64,000 nt of DNA. It comes from Paracoccus pantotrophus. GTDB taxonomy: Bacteria > Pseudomonadota > Alphaproteobacteria > Rhodobacterales > Rhodobacteraceae. The notes beneath the pieces are model-generated. The model saw nothing but the letters and a program-made list of their open reading frames with translations, made no database searches and was not told the origin of the DNA. Of this stretch, positions 32,744 to 41,752 are shown piece by piece (positions within the stretch are counted from its first letter, which is position 1; every line of letters starts with the position of its first letter). Position numbers and translations under genes: made by a program. Where the stretch lies: positions 1,992,501-2,056,500 of the forward strand of contig NZ_CP044426.1 in NCBI RefSeq assembly GCF_008824185.1, written 5' to 3'.

Positions 32744-33607
32744 TCATTTCGCCCGGAAATCGCCCATGCGGGTAAAGTCGTCGTCGCCGGCATAGGGCGC
32801 ATCGGCCCAAAGCTGCGCGGCCTTCTCGGTCAGCGGCAGCCGGGCGCCGCATTCCTCGGCCAGCTGCCGCGCCAGCCGCACGTCCTTTTGCATCAGCGCC
32901 ATGGTAAAGCCGCTGTTGAAGGCGCCGTTCATCACCCAGGCCGGGAAATGCACCTCGCTGAGCATGGTCCGCCCGGAAGCGGCGTTCAGCACCTCCAGCA
33001 CCGATTGCGCGGGAATGCCCGCCGCCTCGGCCAGGCGCAGCCCCTCGGCCGTGGTCAGCATATGGGCGGCGCAAAGCAGGTTGTTGACCAGCTTGGCCAC
33101 ATTGCCCGCACCGCTGTCGCCGACATGGATCGCCCTGGCCGACAGCGCCTCGATGACGGGCCGGGCATCGGCCAGGTCTGCGGCGGAACCGCCGATCATC
33201 ATGGTCAGCGCGCCCTTGGCCGCGCCGGCCGGCCCGCCCGAGACGGGCGCGTCCAGGAAACCGTGCCCCATCGCCGCCAGCCGGGCCGCCAGCGCCCGCG
33301 TCACCGCGGGTTCCGAGGTCGAGGTGTCGATGACGACGACCCGAGAACGTCCCTCGAGAACCCCCGAGACCTGGTCGATGACGCCCGCGACATCGCGCGC
33401 CGTCGGCAGCGAGAAGACCACGCGATCGGCGGCAAAGACCTGGGCCAGATCGCCCGCCGGCTCGACGCCTTCGGCGCGCGCCTGCGCCAGCCGTTCAGGT
33501 GACAGGTCGAATCCCAGGGTGCGGAAGCCGGCCCTGACAGCAGAGGCTGCCATGCCAAGGCCCATCGCGCCCAGGCCCACGATGCCGACGGTGGATGTTT
33601 CTGTCAT
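32744..33607 (-). CDS. 3-hydroxyisobutyrate dehydrogenase-family oxidoreductase
   Basis: 287-aa beta-hydroxyacid dehydrogenase. Seen: GLGAMGLGMA near residue 11, FDLSP after beta-2 (acidic Asp, NAD preferred), DAPVSGGPAGAAKGALTMMIGG near 118-140 with the substrate Ser-Gly-Gly, and the catalytic Lys in GNVAKLVNNLL near 168. It belongs to the group of 3-hydroxyisobutyrate, tartronate semialdehyde, and L-threonate/glycerate dehydrogenases. Cotranscribed with the aldehyde dehydrogenase. Substrate not determinable. Confidence 0.92.
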   Translation of the reverse strand: MTETSTVGIVGLGAMGLGMAASAVRAGFRTLGFDLSPERLAQARAEGVEPAGDLAQVFAADRVVFSLPTARDVAGVIDQVSGVLEGRSRVVVIDTSTSEPAVTRALAARLAAMGHGFLDAPVSGGPAGAAKGALTMMIGGSAADLADARPVIEALSARAIHVGDSGAGNVAKLVNNLLCAAHMLTTAEGLRLAEAAGIPAQSVLEVLNAASGRTMLSEVHFPAWVMNGAFNSGFTMALMQKDVRLARQLAEECGARLPLTEKAAQLWADAPYAGDDDFTRMGDFRAK

Positions 33608-33670
33608 GTGATCCTCTTCTGTTGATGCATGACAGTTTCCGCAACCGGGGCATCGGCGCTAGCGGTCGGA

Positions 33671-34603
33671 TCACGAACGAGGTGTTGCCCCCAGCGGAAC
33701 ATCGGCAAAGCTGGCCATGCTGCGTTCCAGATGTCCGGCCAGTTGCGCCACGGATGCGGGCAGCCGCCGCCGCGCCCGCACCATCAGATGCGCCGTCGCC
33801 CCCAGAAGCGCCAGGTCGGCCAGTTCGCGCACCACCGCCGCGCCCTCGGCCAGGTCCATGGCGACCGAGGCCCGGGGCAGGAAGGCCAGCCCCAGCCCTG
33901 TGGTCACGAAGCGGCGCAGCGCGTCGATCGAGGTGGTCATCAGCTGCGGCGCCAGCGCCAGCCCGCTGTCCGAGGCGACCCGTGCCAGCAGGTCGGTGGT
34001 GCCATGCCCCCTGGGCAGCAGCGCCAGGGGATAGTCCAGGCAATCGGCCAGCCGGACCTGCGGCAGGCCGGCCAGGGCATGGCCGGGCGGCATCACCACG
34101 CAAAGCGGATGGCCGGCCGAAACGATGCTGCGCACCGATCCCGTCACCGGCGGGTTGTAGGCGATGCCGATGTCGCTTTCGCCATTGGCCAGCGCCGCGA
34201 CGACCGCATCCGTCGAGCCGATCAGCAATTCGTAGCGCACATGCGGGCTGTGCGACATGAATCCGGCCAGGCCATTCCGGATGAAATCCGCCAGGAACCC
34301 CTCGCCGCAATGGATGCGGATGTTGCGCTGCTGGATGCCGCGCAGATCGGCAAGCTGTTCCTGAAGGAAGCCCGCCTCCTCGACGACGTGGCGGGCATGT
34401 TCCAGCACCAGGTTGCCGGCATCGGTCAGGCGCACGCCTTTCGAGCTGCGCTCGAACAGGGTCACGCCCAGCTGCGCCTCGATATCGGCGATCTGGCGCG
34501 ACACCACCGAGGGCGCCAGCCCAAGCTGGTCGCTGGCGGCGCGGATCGAGCCATGGCGATGCACGGCCAGATAGATGCGGATGTCGCGGCGGTCGAGGGT
34601 CAT
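33671..34603 (-). CDS. LysR-family transcriptional regulator
   Basis: 310-aa LysR regulator: N-terminal winged helix (GSIRAASDQLGLAPSVVSRQ, residues 18-37; LGVTLFERSSKGVRLT, 45-60) and effector domain beginning RNIRIHCGEGFLADF near 93. The start at 34603 (or the ATG at 34606) is behind AGGCG and gives the normal family length; a TTG upstream is rejected. It lies inside a same-strand run, 35 nt after the amidohydrolase and 63 nt before the dehydrogenase, so it may be cotranscribed and regulate the run it sits in. Confidence 0.92.
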   Translation of the reverse strand: MTLDRRDIRIYLAVHRHGSIRAASDQLGLAPSVVSRQIADIEAQLGVTLFERSSKGVRLTDAGNLVLEHARHVVEEAGFLQEQLADLRGIQQRNIRIHCGEGFLADFIRNGLAGFMSHSPHVRYELLIGSTDAVVAALANGESDIGIAYNPPVTGSVRSIVSAGHPLCVVMPPGHALAGLPQVRLADCLDYPLALLPRGHGTTDLLARVASDSGLALAPQLMTTSIDALRRFVTTGLGLAFLPRASVAMDLAEGAAVVRELADLALLGATAHLMVRARRRLPASVAQLAGHLERSMASFADVPLGATPRS

Positions 34604-34638
34604 CATCGCCTCACGATGAGGACCGTCCGCCTCGCGAG

Positions 34639-35793
34639 TCAAGGCGCGCGAAGCTCGGCCGCCGCCAGGTCCAGCCAGAAGCCGACGGCCAGCGGGATCA
34701 GCGCATCGTTGAAATCGAAGCGCGGCGAATGCAGGCCGGGATTGTCGCCGGCCTCGCGGCCCGCGCCCATCCAGAAATAGCAGCCGGGCAGCTCGTTCAG
34801 CATGAAGGCGAAATCCTCGGCCGCCATGCTGGGCGGGGCGTCGACGACCGAAAGCCCGCCCGCCGCCGCGACCTTGCGCACCAGGGCAGCGTTTTCCGGG
34901 GTATTCAGGGTCGAGGGATAGCGCCGTTCATAGACGATCTCGGCCGTGCAGCCGAACCCTTCGGCGACCGATGCGGCCAGCTTGCGCAGCCGCGCCTCGA
35001 TCAGGTCGCCGACCGCCGGATCGAACCAGCGGGTCGTGCCGCGGATGACGGCGGTTTCCGGCAGGACGTTCCAGGCATCGCCGCCATGGATCTGCGTCAC
35101 CGACACGACCGCGCTGTCCAGCGGGCTGACATTGCGCGCCGCGATGGATTGCAGCGCCGACACCAGCTGCGAGGCGGCGAGCAGCGTATCCGCCCCCTCG
35201 TGCGGCATGGCGCCATGCGCCCCCTTGCCGGCAAGCCGGATCTCGAAGGTGCCGAAGGCCACCATCATCTCGCGGTCGCGCGCAACCAGCGTGCCGAGCG
35301 GCAGGCCGGGCCAGTTGTGCAGCGCATAGACAGCATCGACCGGGCAGTCGCGAAACAGCCCGTCCTCGACCATGGCCCGCCCGCCGCCCTCGTTCTCCTC
35401 GGCGGGCTGGAAGATGAAGCGGAGCGTGCCTTCGAAGGGCATATCGGCCAGCAGGCGGGCGGCGGCCAGCGCCACCGCCGTATGGCCGTCATGGCCGCAG
35501 GCATGCGCCCGGCCGGGATTGCCCGAGGCCCATTCGGCGCCGCTGGTCTCGGTGATCGGCAGGGCGTCGATATCGGCGCGAATGCCGATGGCGCGGTTGC
35601 CATTGCCTTTGGTCAGGCTGCCGACCACCCCGGTCCGGCCGATGCCGCGCCGGACCTCATAGCCGAAACCGGCAAGCTGCCCGGCGATGAAGCCGGCGGT
35701 CTCGTGTTCCTGGAACCCCAGTTCGGGATTGCGGTGCAACCGCCTGCGCCAATCGATCGCATCGGCCACCACCTGTGCCGGCAGGTCGCGCAT
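34639..35793 (-). CDS. M20-family amidohydrolase (hippurate/N-acyl amino acid hydrolase type)
   Basis: 384-aa metal-dependent hydrolase. Seen: RRLHRNPELGFQEHET near residue 17, the metal site HACGHDGHTA near 97, FQPAEENEGGGRAMVEDGLF near 128 (Glu pair), LHNWPGLPLG near 157, and GKGAHGAMPHEGADTL near 187. This pattern belongs to the IAA-amino acid/hippurate hydrolase subfamily. No signal peptide, so cytoplasmic. Its ATG overlaps the stop of the small membrane gene (TGATG). Inference: cleaves an N-acylated amino acid brought in by the DUF3100 membrane pair. Confidence 0.92.
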   Translation of the reverse strand: MRDLPAQVVADAIDWRRRLHRNPELGFQEHETAGFIAGQLAGFGYEVRRGIGRTGVVGSLTKGNGNRAIGIRADIDALPITETSGAEWASGNPGRAHACGHDGHTAVALAAARLLADMPFEGTLRFIFQPAEENEGGGRAMVEDGLFRDCPVDAVYALHNWPGLPLGTLVARDREMMVAFGTFEIRLAGKGAHGAMPHEGADTLLAASQLVSALQSIAARNVSPLDSAVVSVTQIHGGDAWNVLPETAVIRGTTRWFDPAVGDLIEARLRKLAASVAEGFGCTAEIVYERRYPSTLNTPENAALVRKVAAAGGLSVVDAPPSMAAEDFAFMLNELPGCYFWMGAGREAGDNPGLHSPRFDFNDALIPLAVGFWLDLAAAELRAP

Positions 35794-36290
35794 CAGAAGA
35801 ACCTCAGCGCCAGGTCGGCGATCACCACCGAGCCCAGATAGGTGCCCAGCATGACGCAGATGGCGACGATGACGATCTTCCAGCCCGAGCGCCTGGCGAT
35901 GTCGAACTCCTTGGCCGACAGCGCAAGACCGCCATAGGCCAGGGCCGGCGTGGCCAGCGACAGGAAGTTGATCTTGTCGGCCTGTTGCACCACCCAGCCC
36001 GAACCGGGAACGCCGGGGATCGTGGCGACGATGGCGATCAGCGACACCCAGGCGACGGCCGGCAGGTAAAACGGCACGAACCGGGCCAGCATCAGCCCGA
36101 CGACCGAGCAGAGATACAGGAAGCCCATCCCCGGCAGGGCTTCGAGCGCGCCGATGCCGGTCGAGACATAGTTCGAGATCGTGCCGATGACGCAGGCGAT
36201 CAGCAGCAGGATCGCGGTTTCGCCGATGCGAATCCGGCGCTCGTCCAGTTCCTCATTGCCCAGGGGCAGGTTGTCAGCGGTCTTGCTCAT
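35793..36290 (-). CDS. Small membrane protein partner of DUF3100 protein
   Basis: 165-aa protein with an N-terminal hydrophilic 20 residues and about five hydrophobic segments (from IGETAILLLIACVIG near 23 to the C-terminal VIADLALRFF). No known motif. It lies 4 nt after the larger DUF3100 protein and overlaps the amidohydrolase start, so the three are strictly coupled. Together the two membrane proteins give roughly twelve segments, the size of a transporter split into two chains. Function inferred as uptake or export of the amidohydrolase substrate. Confidence 0.75.
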   Translation of the reverse strand: MSKTADNLPLGNEELDERRIRIGETAILLLIACVIGTISNYVSTGIGALEALPGMGFLYLCSVVGLMLARFVPFYLPAVAWVSLIAIVATIPGVPGSGWVVQQADKINFLSLATPALAYGGLALSAKEFDIARRSGWKIVIVAICVMLGTYLGSVVIADLALRFF

Positions 36291-36294
36291 GATC

Positions 36295-37110
36295 TCATCC
36301 CTGGTTGTAAAGCTCGGGCCGGGCCTTGCGGAACAGCCATTCGGTCAGCGGCAGGGCGACGAACATGCCGACATAAAGCCCGGTGGCATAGGTCAGCACG
36401 TTCGAGGCACCCGCCAGGCCAAGGATCAGATCCTTCTGCTCGGGAACGACATTGACGAGGGCGCCCGTGCAGGCCGCCAGCATGGATCCCGACCCGACGC
36501 CGCAGGACATGGCCAGGGCGCGGACGTCGAAAAGGCCAAGCGCATGGATCAAGGGCGGCATGATGGCGAAGACGAAGGTGCCGATGAGCGTGCCGGTGGC
36601 ATAGACGCCCATGACGCCCGCGCCTTCGGGACTGTCGAGGCCGTATTTCTCGGCGATCAGGGCCAGGTTCGGCTCTCGGTCGATGGAATAGACCGCGCCA
36701 ATGGTCTCGCGTCCCATCCGCAGCAGGAAGACGGCGACGGGAAAGGCGATGGCGATGGTGCCGAGGTTGCCGATCTCTTGCAGGATCAGGGCGGGGCCGG
36801 CGTCGATGATGGCCTGGATCTGGGGGCCGACCGTCGTGCCGAACTTGGCGACGAAGGGGGTGATCGCGATGGTGATCATGCCGCCGGCGAATTTCTGCAC
36901 GCCGGGCGTCAGCAACCGCCTCGTCGCGCGGGTGATGTTCGGATTCAGCACGATGCCCATGGCAAAGGCATAAAGCATCGGCAGCAGGATGATGGCAGCG
37001 ATGCCGATGGGCAGCCTCAGGACGCCGATCGCCTCGGCGATGCAGACGATGATAAGCACCAGGCCGTGCAACGCCCAGGTTCCAGGGCTGAAGGCAGGGG
37101 TTTCCCGCAT
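36295..37110 (-). CDS. DUF3100-type membrane protein, large subunit
   Basis: 271-aa integral membrane protein with about seven to eight hydrophobic segments. Seen: WALHGLVLIIVCIAEAIGV at the N-terminus, LPMLYAFAMGIVLNPN, GGMITIAITPFVAKFGTTVG, and AMSCGVGSGSMLAACTGAL near 170-190, a Gly/Ser-rich re-entrant-type loop such as secondary carriers use. The ATG at 37110 behind GAGGAAAT is chosen; upstream extension is not hydrophobic. Recognised as DUF3100 by motif memory only. First gene of the run down to the aldehyde dehydrogenase. Confidence 0.72.
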   Translation of the reverse strand: MRETPAFSPGTWALHGLVLIIVCIAEAIGVLRLPIGIAAIILLPMLYAFAMGIVLNPNITRATRRLLTPGVQKFAGGMITIAITPFVAKFGTTVGPQIQAIIDAGPALILQEIGNLGTIAIAFPVAVFLLRMGRETIGAVYSIDREPNLALIAEKYGLDSPEGAGVMGVYATGTLIGTFVFAIMPPLIHALGLFDVRALAMSCGVGSGSMLAACTGALVNVVPEQKDLILGLAGASNVLTYATGLYVGMFVALPLTEWLFRKARPELYNQG

Positions 37111-37518
37111 GGGATTTCCTCTCTGTTGTGGCGGTTTTTGTCGGACTATGAAATCTTCGTGAAGGATCGACCAGCCCGCGAACTGGAACATCGCGTTGCC
37201 CGGACAGCAACGACATGCAGCGGGCCGCGGCGTTCCGAGCAGATCGAGCGGTCGGAAGCGCCGCCCGTTTCAGCACGCCCCCGCAGGGCGAATGCCGCGG
37301 CTGCGACGGCCTTCAACCGGTGCGCCCGGTCGCCGGGAGCGTGGCGAGGCGCCGGCTTCCCGGACCCTGCCGCCTGGCCCGCCCTGGCCCGCTGCCCCAA
37401 AGGCATCAGGCCGTGATCGCCGGCGAAATTCGCCGCCGGGACCGGCGGGGCGAGGCCGTTGCCGGCGCGGCCCGCCCGCGGGCGCGGCGGCGCGTAAAGG
37501 AAACGCCCGCTCTGGTTA
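37111..37518. other. Divergent intergenic region, mostly featureless
   Basis: About 400 bases between the DUF3100 start (-) and the thiC promoter (+). No recognisable coding remnant. The promoter for the minus-strand run must lie here but no clear -35/-10 was found; it is GC-rich except near 37135-37160, where TTTTTGTCGGACTATGAAAT is a modest AT patch. Confidence 0.5.
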
Positions 37519-37547
37519 TTGACATCCCCGGCCCCGCTTCGCATGCT
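37519..37547 (+). promoter_or_regulatory. Putative thiC promoter
   Basis: TTGACA (37519-37524), a perfect -35, then 17 bases and CATGCT (37542-37547) as a -10 matching three of six positions. The expected transcription start (about 37554) falls right at the beginning of the TPP riboswitch, which supports the call. Confidence 0.55.
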
Positions 37548-37549
37548 GC

Positions 37550-39554
<2,005 letters not shown>

Positions 39555-39584
39555 CCTGCCCTTGGGCAGGATGATGGAGGGGGA

Positions 39585-39603
39585 GGGCCGCCGGCGGCGG
39601 CCC
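39585..39603 (+). terminator. Stem-loop after thiC
   Basis: GGGCCGCC-GGC-GGCGGCCC: an 8-bp perfect GC stem with a 3-base loop, 31 nt after the thiC stop. A smaller one (CCTGCC-CTTG-GGCAGG, 39555-39570) starts directly at the stop. No U-run follows; probable Rho-independent-like or 3'-end stabilising structures. Confidence 0.5.
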
Positions 39604-39713
39604 CCGTCGAGGAAACTGGTCGCTTGGACCGCTTCCCGAGCCCGTGGCACCGCACCCCGTCGGGCGGCAGAGATCGCCCGGCGGAAACGCCGCGCCCGGG
39701 ATCGGATCAGCGG

Positions 39714-40094
39714 CTATTCCGCTGCAAGCGCCGCCAGGACGGCATCCGCGCTTTTGCTGTTCACGGCAAGACGCACGTCGTAAAGGATCGCCAGCCGCAG
39801 CAGCGACTTCACGTCAACGTCATGGGGCAGGGCCGACAGCGGATCGATGAAGAAGATCAGGTTCTTCAGCCGCCCTTCGGAGATCATCGCCCCAAGCTGC
39901 GCGTCGCCGCCCAGCGGTCCGCTGAGCAGTCGGCCCACTTCGAGCCCGGTCGCGGCATGGATCCGCGCCCCGGTGGTACCGGTAGCGATCAGCGACAGGG
40001 GACGAAGCCGGTCGATCCGGTTCTCGACCCAGGCGATCAGGTCGTCCTTCTTGCCGTCATGCGCGACCAGGGCCAGATCGGCGCGATTATCCAT
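39714..40094 (-). CDS. mgsA: Methylglyoxal synthase
   Basis: 126-aa enzyme converting dihydroxyacetone phosphate to methylglyoxal and phosphate. Seen: ALVAHDGKKDDLIAWV at residues 8-23, ATGTTGARI near 37, SGPLGGDAQLG with Asp64 (the catalytic Asp71 of E. coli), FFIDPLSALPHDVDV with His91 and Asp94 (E. coli His98, Asp101). All key residues are present. GGAGAG precedes the ATG at 40094. Single gene convergent with thiC. The enzyme bypasses lower glycolysis when phosphate is low, and its product is toxic. No glyoxalase gene adjoins it. Confidence 0.95.
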   Translation of the reverse strand: MDNRADLALVAHDGKKDDLIAWVENRIDRLRPLSLIATGTTGARIHAATGLEVGRLLSGPLGGDAQLGAMISEGRLKNLIFFIDPLSALPHDVDVKSLLRLAILYDVRLAVNSKSADAVLAALAAE

Positions 40095-40411
40095 GCAGGC
40101 TCTCCACAAACATCTCTGTTAGCGCAATCATATCGACCTGCCGGCCGCAAGTCGAGTTGGCGATGCGGCGGCGCAGATTTTCTCCCGAAACAGCCGACGG
40201 GCCCGCAGCATGGGGCGGCAGGCCCGGAACCCCGGCCCGGCACCGGGGTCGAGGATCTGCCTGTTTGATGGGCCGTTCCCGGAAAAACCGGCTGAAAATC
40301 CGTCAGACCATGCCGGCCGACGCGACGGCGCGGCATGAGGATTGGTGGCGCGCGGCCGATGCCCTCTAGTGCCCCTGAACCACTGGAAGGATAGAGGGAA
40401 GGGATACAGGG
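40095..40411. other. Divergent mgsA/urtA intergenic region
   Basis: 317 bases carrying the urtA promoter. A perfect 7-bp stem with a 7-base loop (ACCCCGG / CCGGGGT, 40229-40249) sits about 160 nt before urtA. No convincing sigma-70 or NtrC/sigma-54 element was found; a weak TGGCG-N-GC pair near 40346 is not good enough to call. No coding remnant recognised. Confidence 0.5.
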
Positions 40412-41698
40412 ATGAACAGGATCATCGGCGCAGCCGCCGCTCTGGCCATTTCGACCGGGCTTGCGGGCATCGCGCAGGCGCAGGAAGGCGAGCCGATCAA
40501 GATCGGCGTGCTGCATTCGCTTTCGGGCACGATGGCGATTTCGGAAACCACGCTGAAGGACACCGTCCTGATGATGGTCGAGCGCCAGAACGCCAGGGGC
40601 GGGCTGCTGGGCCGCCCGCTGGAGGCCGTGGTGGTCGATCCGGCCTCGGACTGGCCGCTGTTCGCCGAAAAGGCGCGCGAACTGCTGACCGTCAGCGATG
40701 TGGACGTGATCTTCGGCGCCTGGACCTCGGTTTCCCGCAAATCCGTGCTGCCGGTGCTGGAGGAACTCAACGGGCTGATGTTCTATCCCGTGCAATACGA
40801 GGGCGAGGAAAGCTCGAAGAACGTCATCTATACCGGCGCCGCCCCGAACCAGCAGGCGATCCCGGCGGTCGATTACATGATGGAGGAACTGGGCGTCGAG
40901 AAATGGGCGCTCCTGGGCACCGATTACGTCTATCCGCGTACCACGAACAACATCCTTGACGCCTATCTGAAGGACAAGGGCGTCGCCGCGGCAGACATCT
41001 TCGTCAACTATACCCCTTTCGGGCATTCGGACTGGTCCAAGATCGTCGCGGACGTGGTGGCGCTTGGTGCGGACGGCAAGAAGGTCGGCGTCGTCTCGAC
41101 CATCAACGGCGATGCCAATGTCGGCTTCTACAAGGAGCTGGCGGCGGCAGGCGTCTCGGCCGAGGACATTCCGGTCATCGCCTTCTCGGTCGGCGAGGAA
41201 GAGCTTTCCGGCCTGGATACCGCGAACCTGGTCGGGCATCTGGCCGCCTGGAACTATTTCCAATCCGCCGACACGCCGGAAAACGCCGCCTTCATCGAGG
41301 AATGGCACAAGTTCATCGGCGACGACAAGCGCGTGACCAACGACCCGATGGAGGCGACGATGATCGGCTTCAGCGCCTGGGTCGCGGCGGTCGAAAAGGC
41401 CGGCACCACCGATGTCGATCCGGTGCTTGACGCCATCGTCGGCATCGAGGTGCCGAACCTGACCGGCGGCACCGCGACGGTCCTGCCCAACCACCACCTG
41501 ACCAAGCCGGTGCTGATCGGCGAGATCCGCGCCGACGGCCAGTTCGACATCGTCAGCCAGACCGATCCGGTGCCCGGCGACGCCTGGACCGACTACCTGC
41601 CCGAATCCGCCGTGCTGGATGCCGACTGGCCGGGCAAGCAATGCGGCATGTTCAACACGCAGACCAACAGCTGCGTGCAGGTCCAGTCGAACTACTGA
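40412..41698 (+). CDS. urtA: Urea ABC transporter substrate-binding protein UrtA
   Basis: 428-aa periplasmic binding protein with a Sec signal ending AQAQ near residue 24. Seen: IKIGVLHSLSGTMAISETTLKD near 31, NARGGLLGRPLEAVVVDPASDWP near 62, VFYPVQYEGEESSKN-like segment (LMFYPVQYEGEESSKNV, near 123), and the UrtA-specific GTDYVYPRTTNNIL. The ligand loops match urea/short-chain amide binding proteins. First gene of a complete urtABCDE operon; no urease structural genes are in the window. Followed by a hairpin at 41710. Confidence 0.95.
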   Translation: MNRIIGAAAALAISTGLAGIAQAQEGEPIKIGVLHSLSGTMAISETTLKDTVLMMVERQNARGGLLGRPLEAVVVDPASDWPLFAEKARELLTVSDVDVIFGAWTSVSRKSVLPVLEELNGLMFYPVQYEGEESSKNVIYTGAAPNQQAIPAVDYMMEELGVEKWALLGTDYVYPRTTNNILDAYLKDKGVAAADIFVNYTPFGHSDWSKIVADVVALGADGKKVGVVSTINGDANVGFYKELAAAGVSAEDIPVIAFSVGEEELSGLDTANLVGHLAAWNYFQSADTPENAAFIEEWHKFIGDDKRVTNDPMEATMIGFSAWVAAVEKAGTTDVDPVLDAIVGIEVPNLTGGTATVLPNHHLTKPVLIGEIRADGQFDIVSQTDPVPGDAWTDYLPESAVLDADWPGKQCGMFNTQTNSCVQVQSNY

Positions 41699-41709
41699 CC
41701 GGCCTTTGG

Positions 41710-41726
41710 GGGCGGTGCTGCCGCCC
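41710..41726 (+). terminator. Stem-loop between urtA and urtB
   Basis: GGGCGG-TGCTG-CCGCCC, a 6-bp stem plus flanking G-U/T potential, followed by TCTT, 12 nt after the urtA stop. Probably attenuates read-through so that UrtA exceeds the membrane subunits. Confidence 0.5.
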
Positions 41727-41752
41727 TCTTGCGCCTCCAGACGGGAATGCCC

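Noticed and set aside
30923..33502. Plus-strand frame of about 859 codons opposite the aldehyde dehydrogenase and dehydrogenase
   Set aside because: Complementary to two clear genes on the other strand; composition typical of shadow frames.
40340..40365. Possible sigma-54 (-24/-12) promoter for urtA
   Set aside because: TGGCG and a GC pair lie at about the right distance, but the -12 TTGC and the -24 CAC are missing. An NtrC site was not found either.
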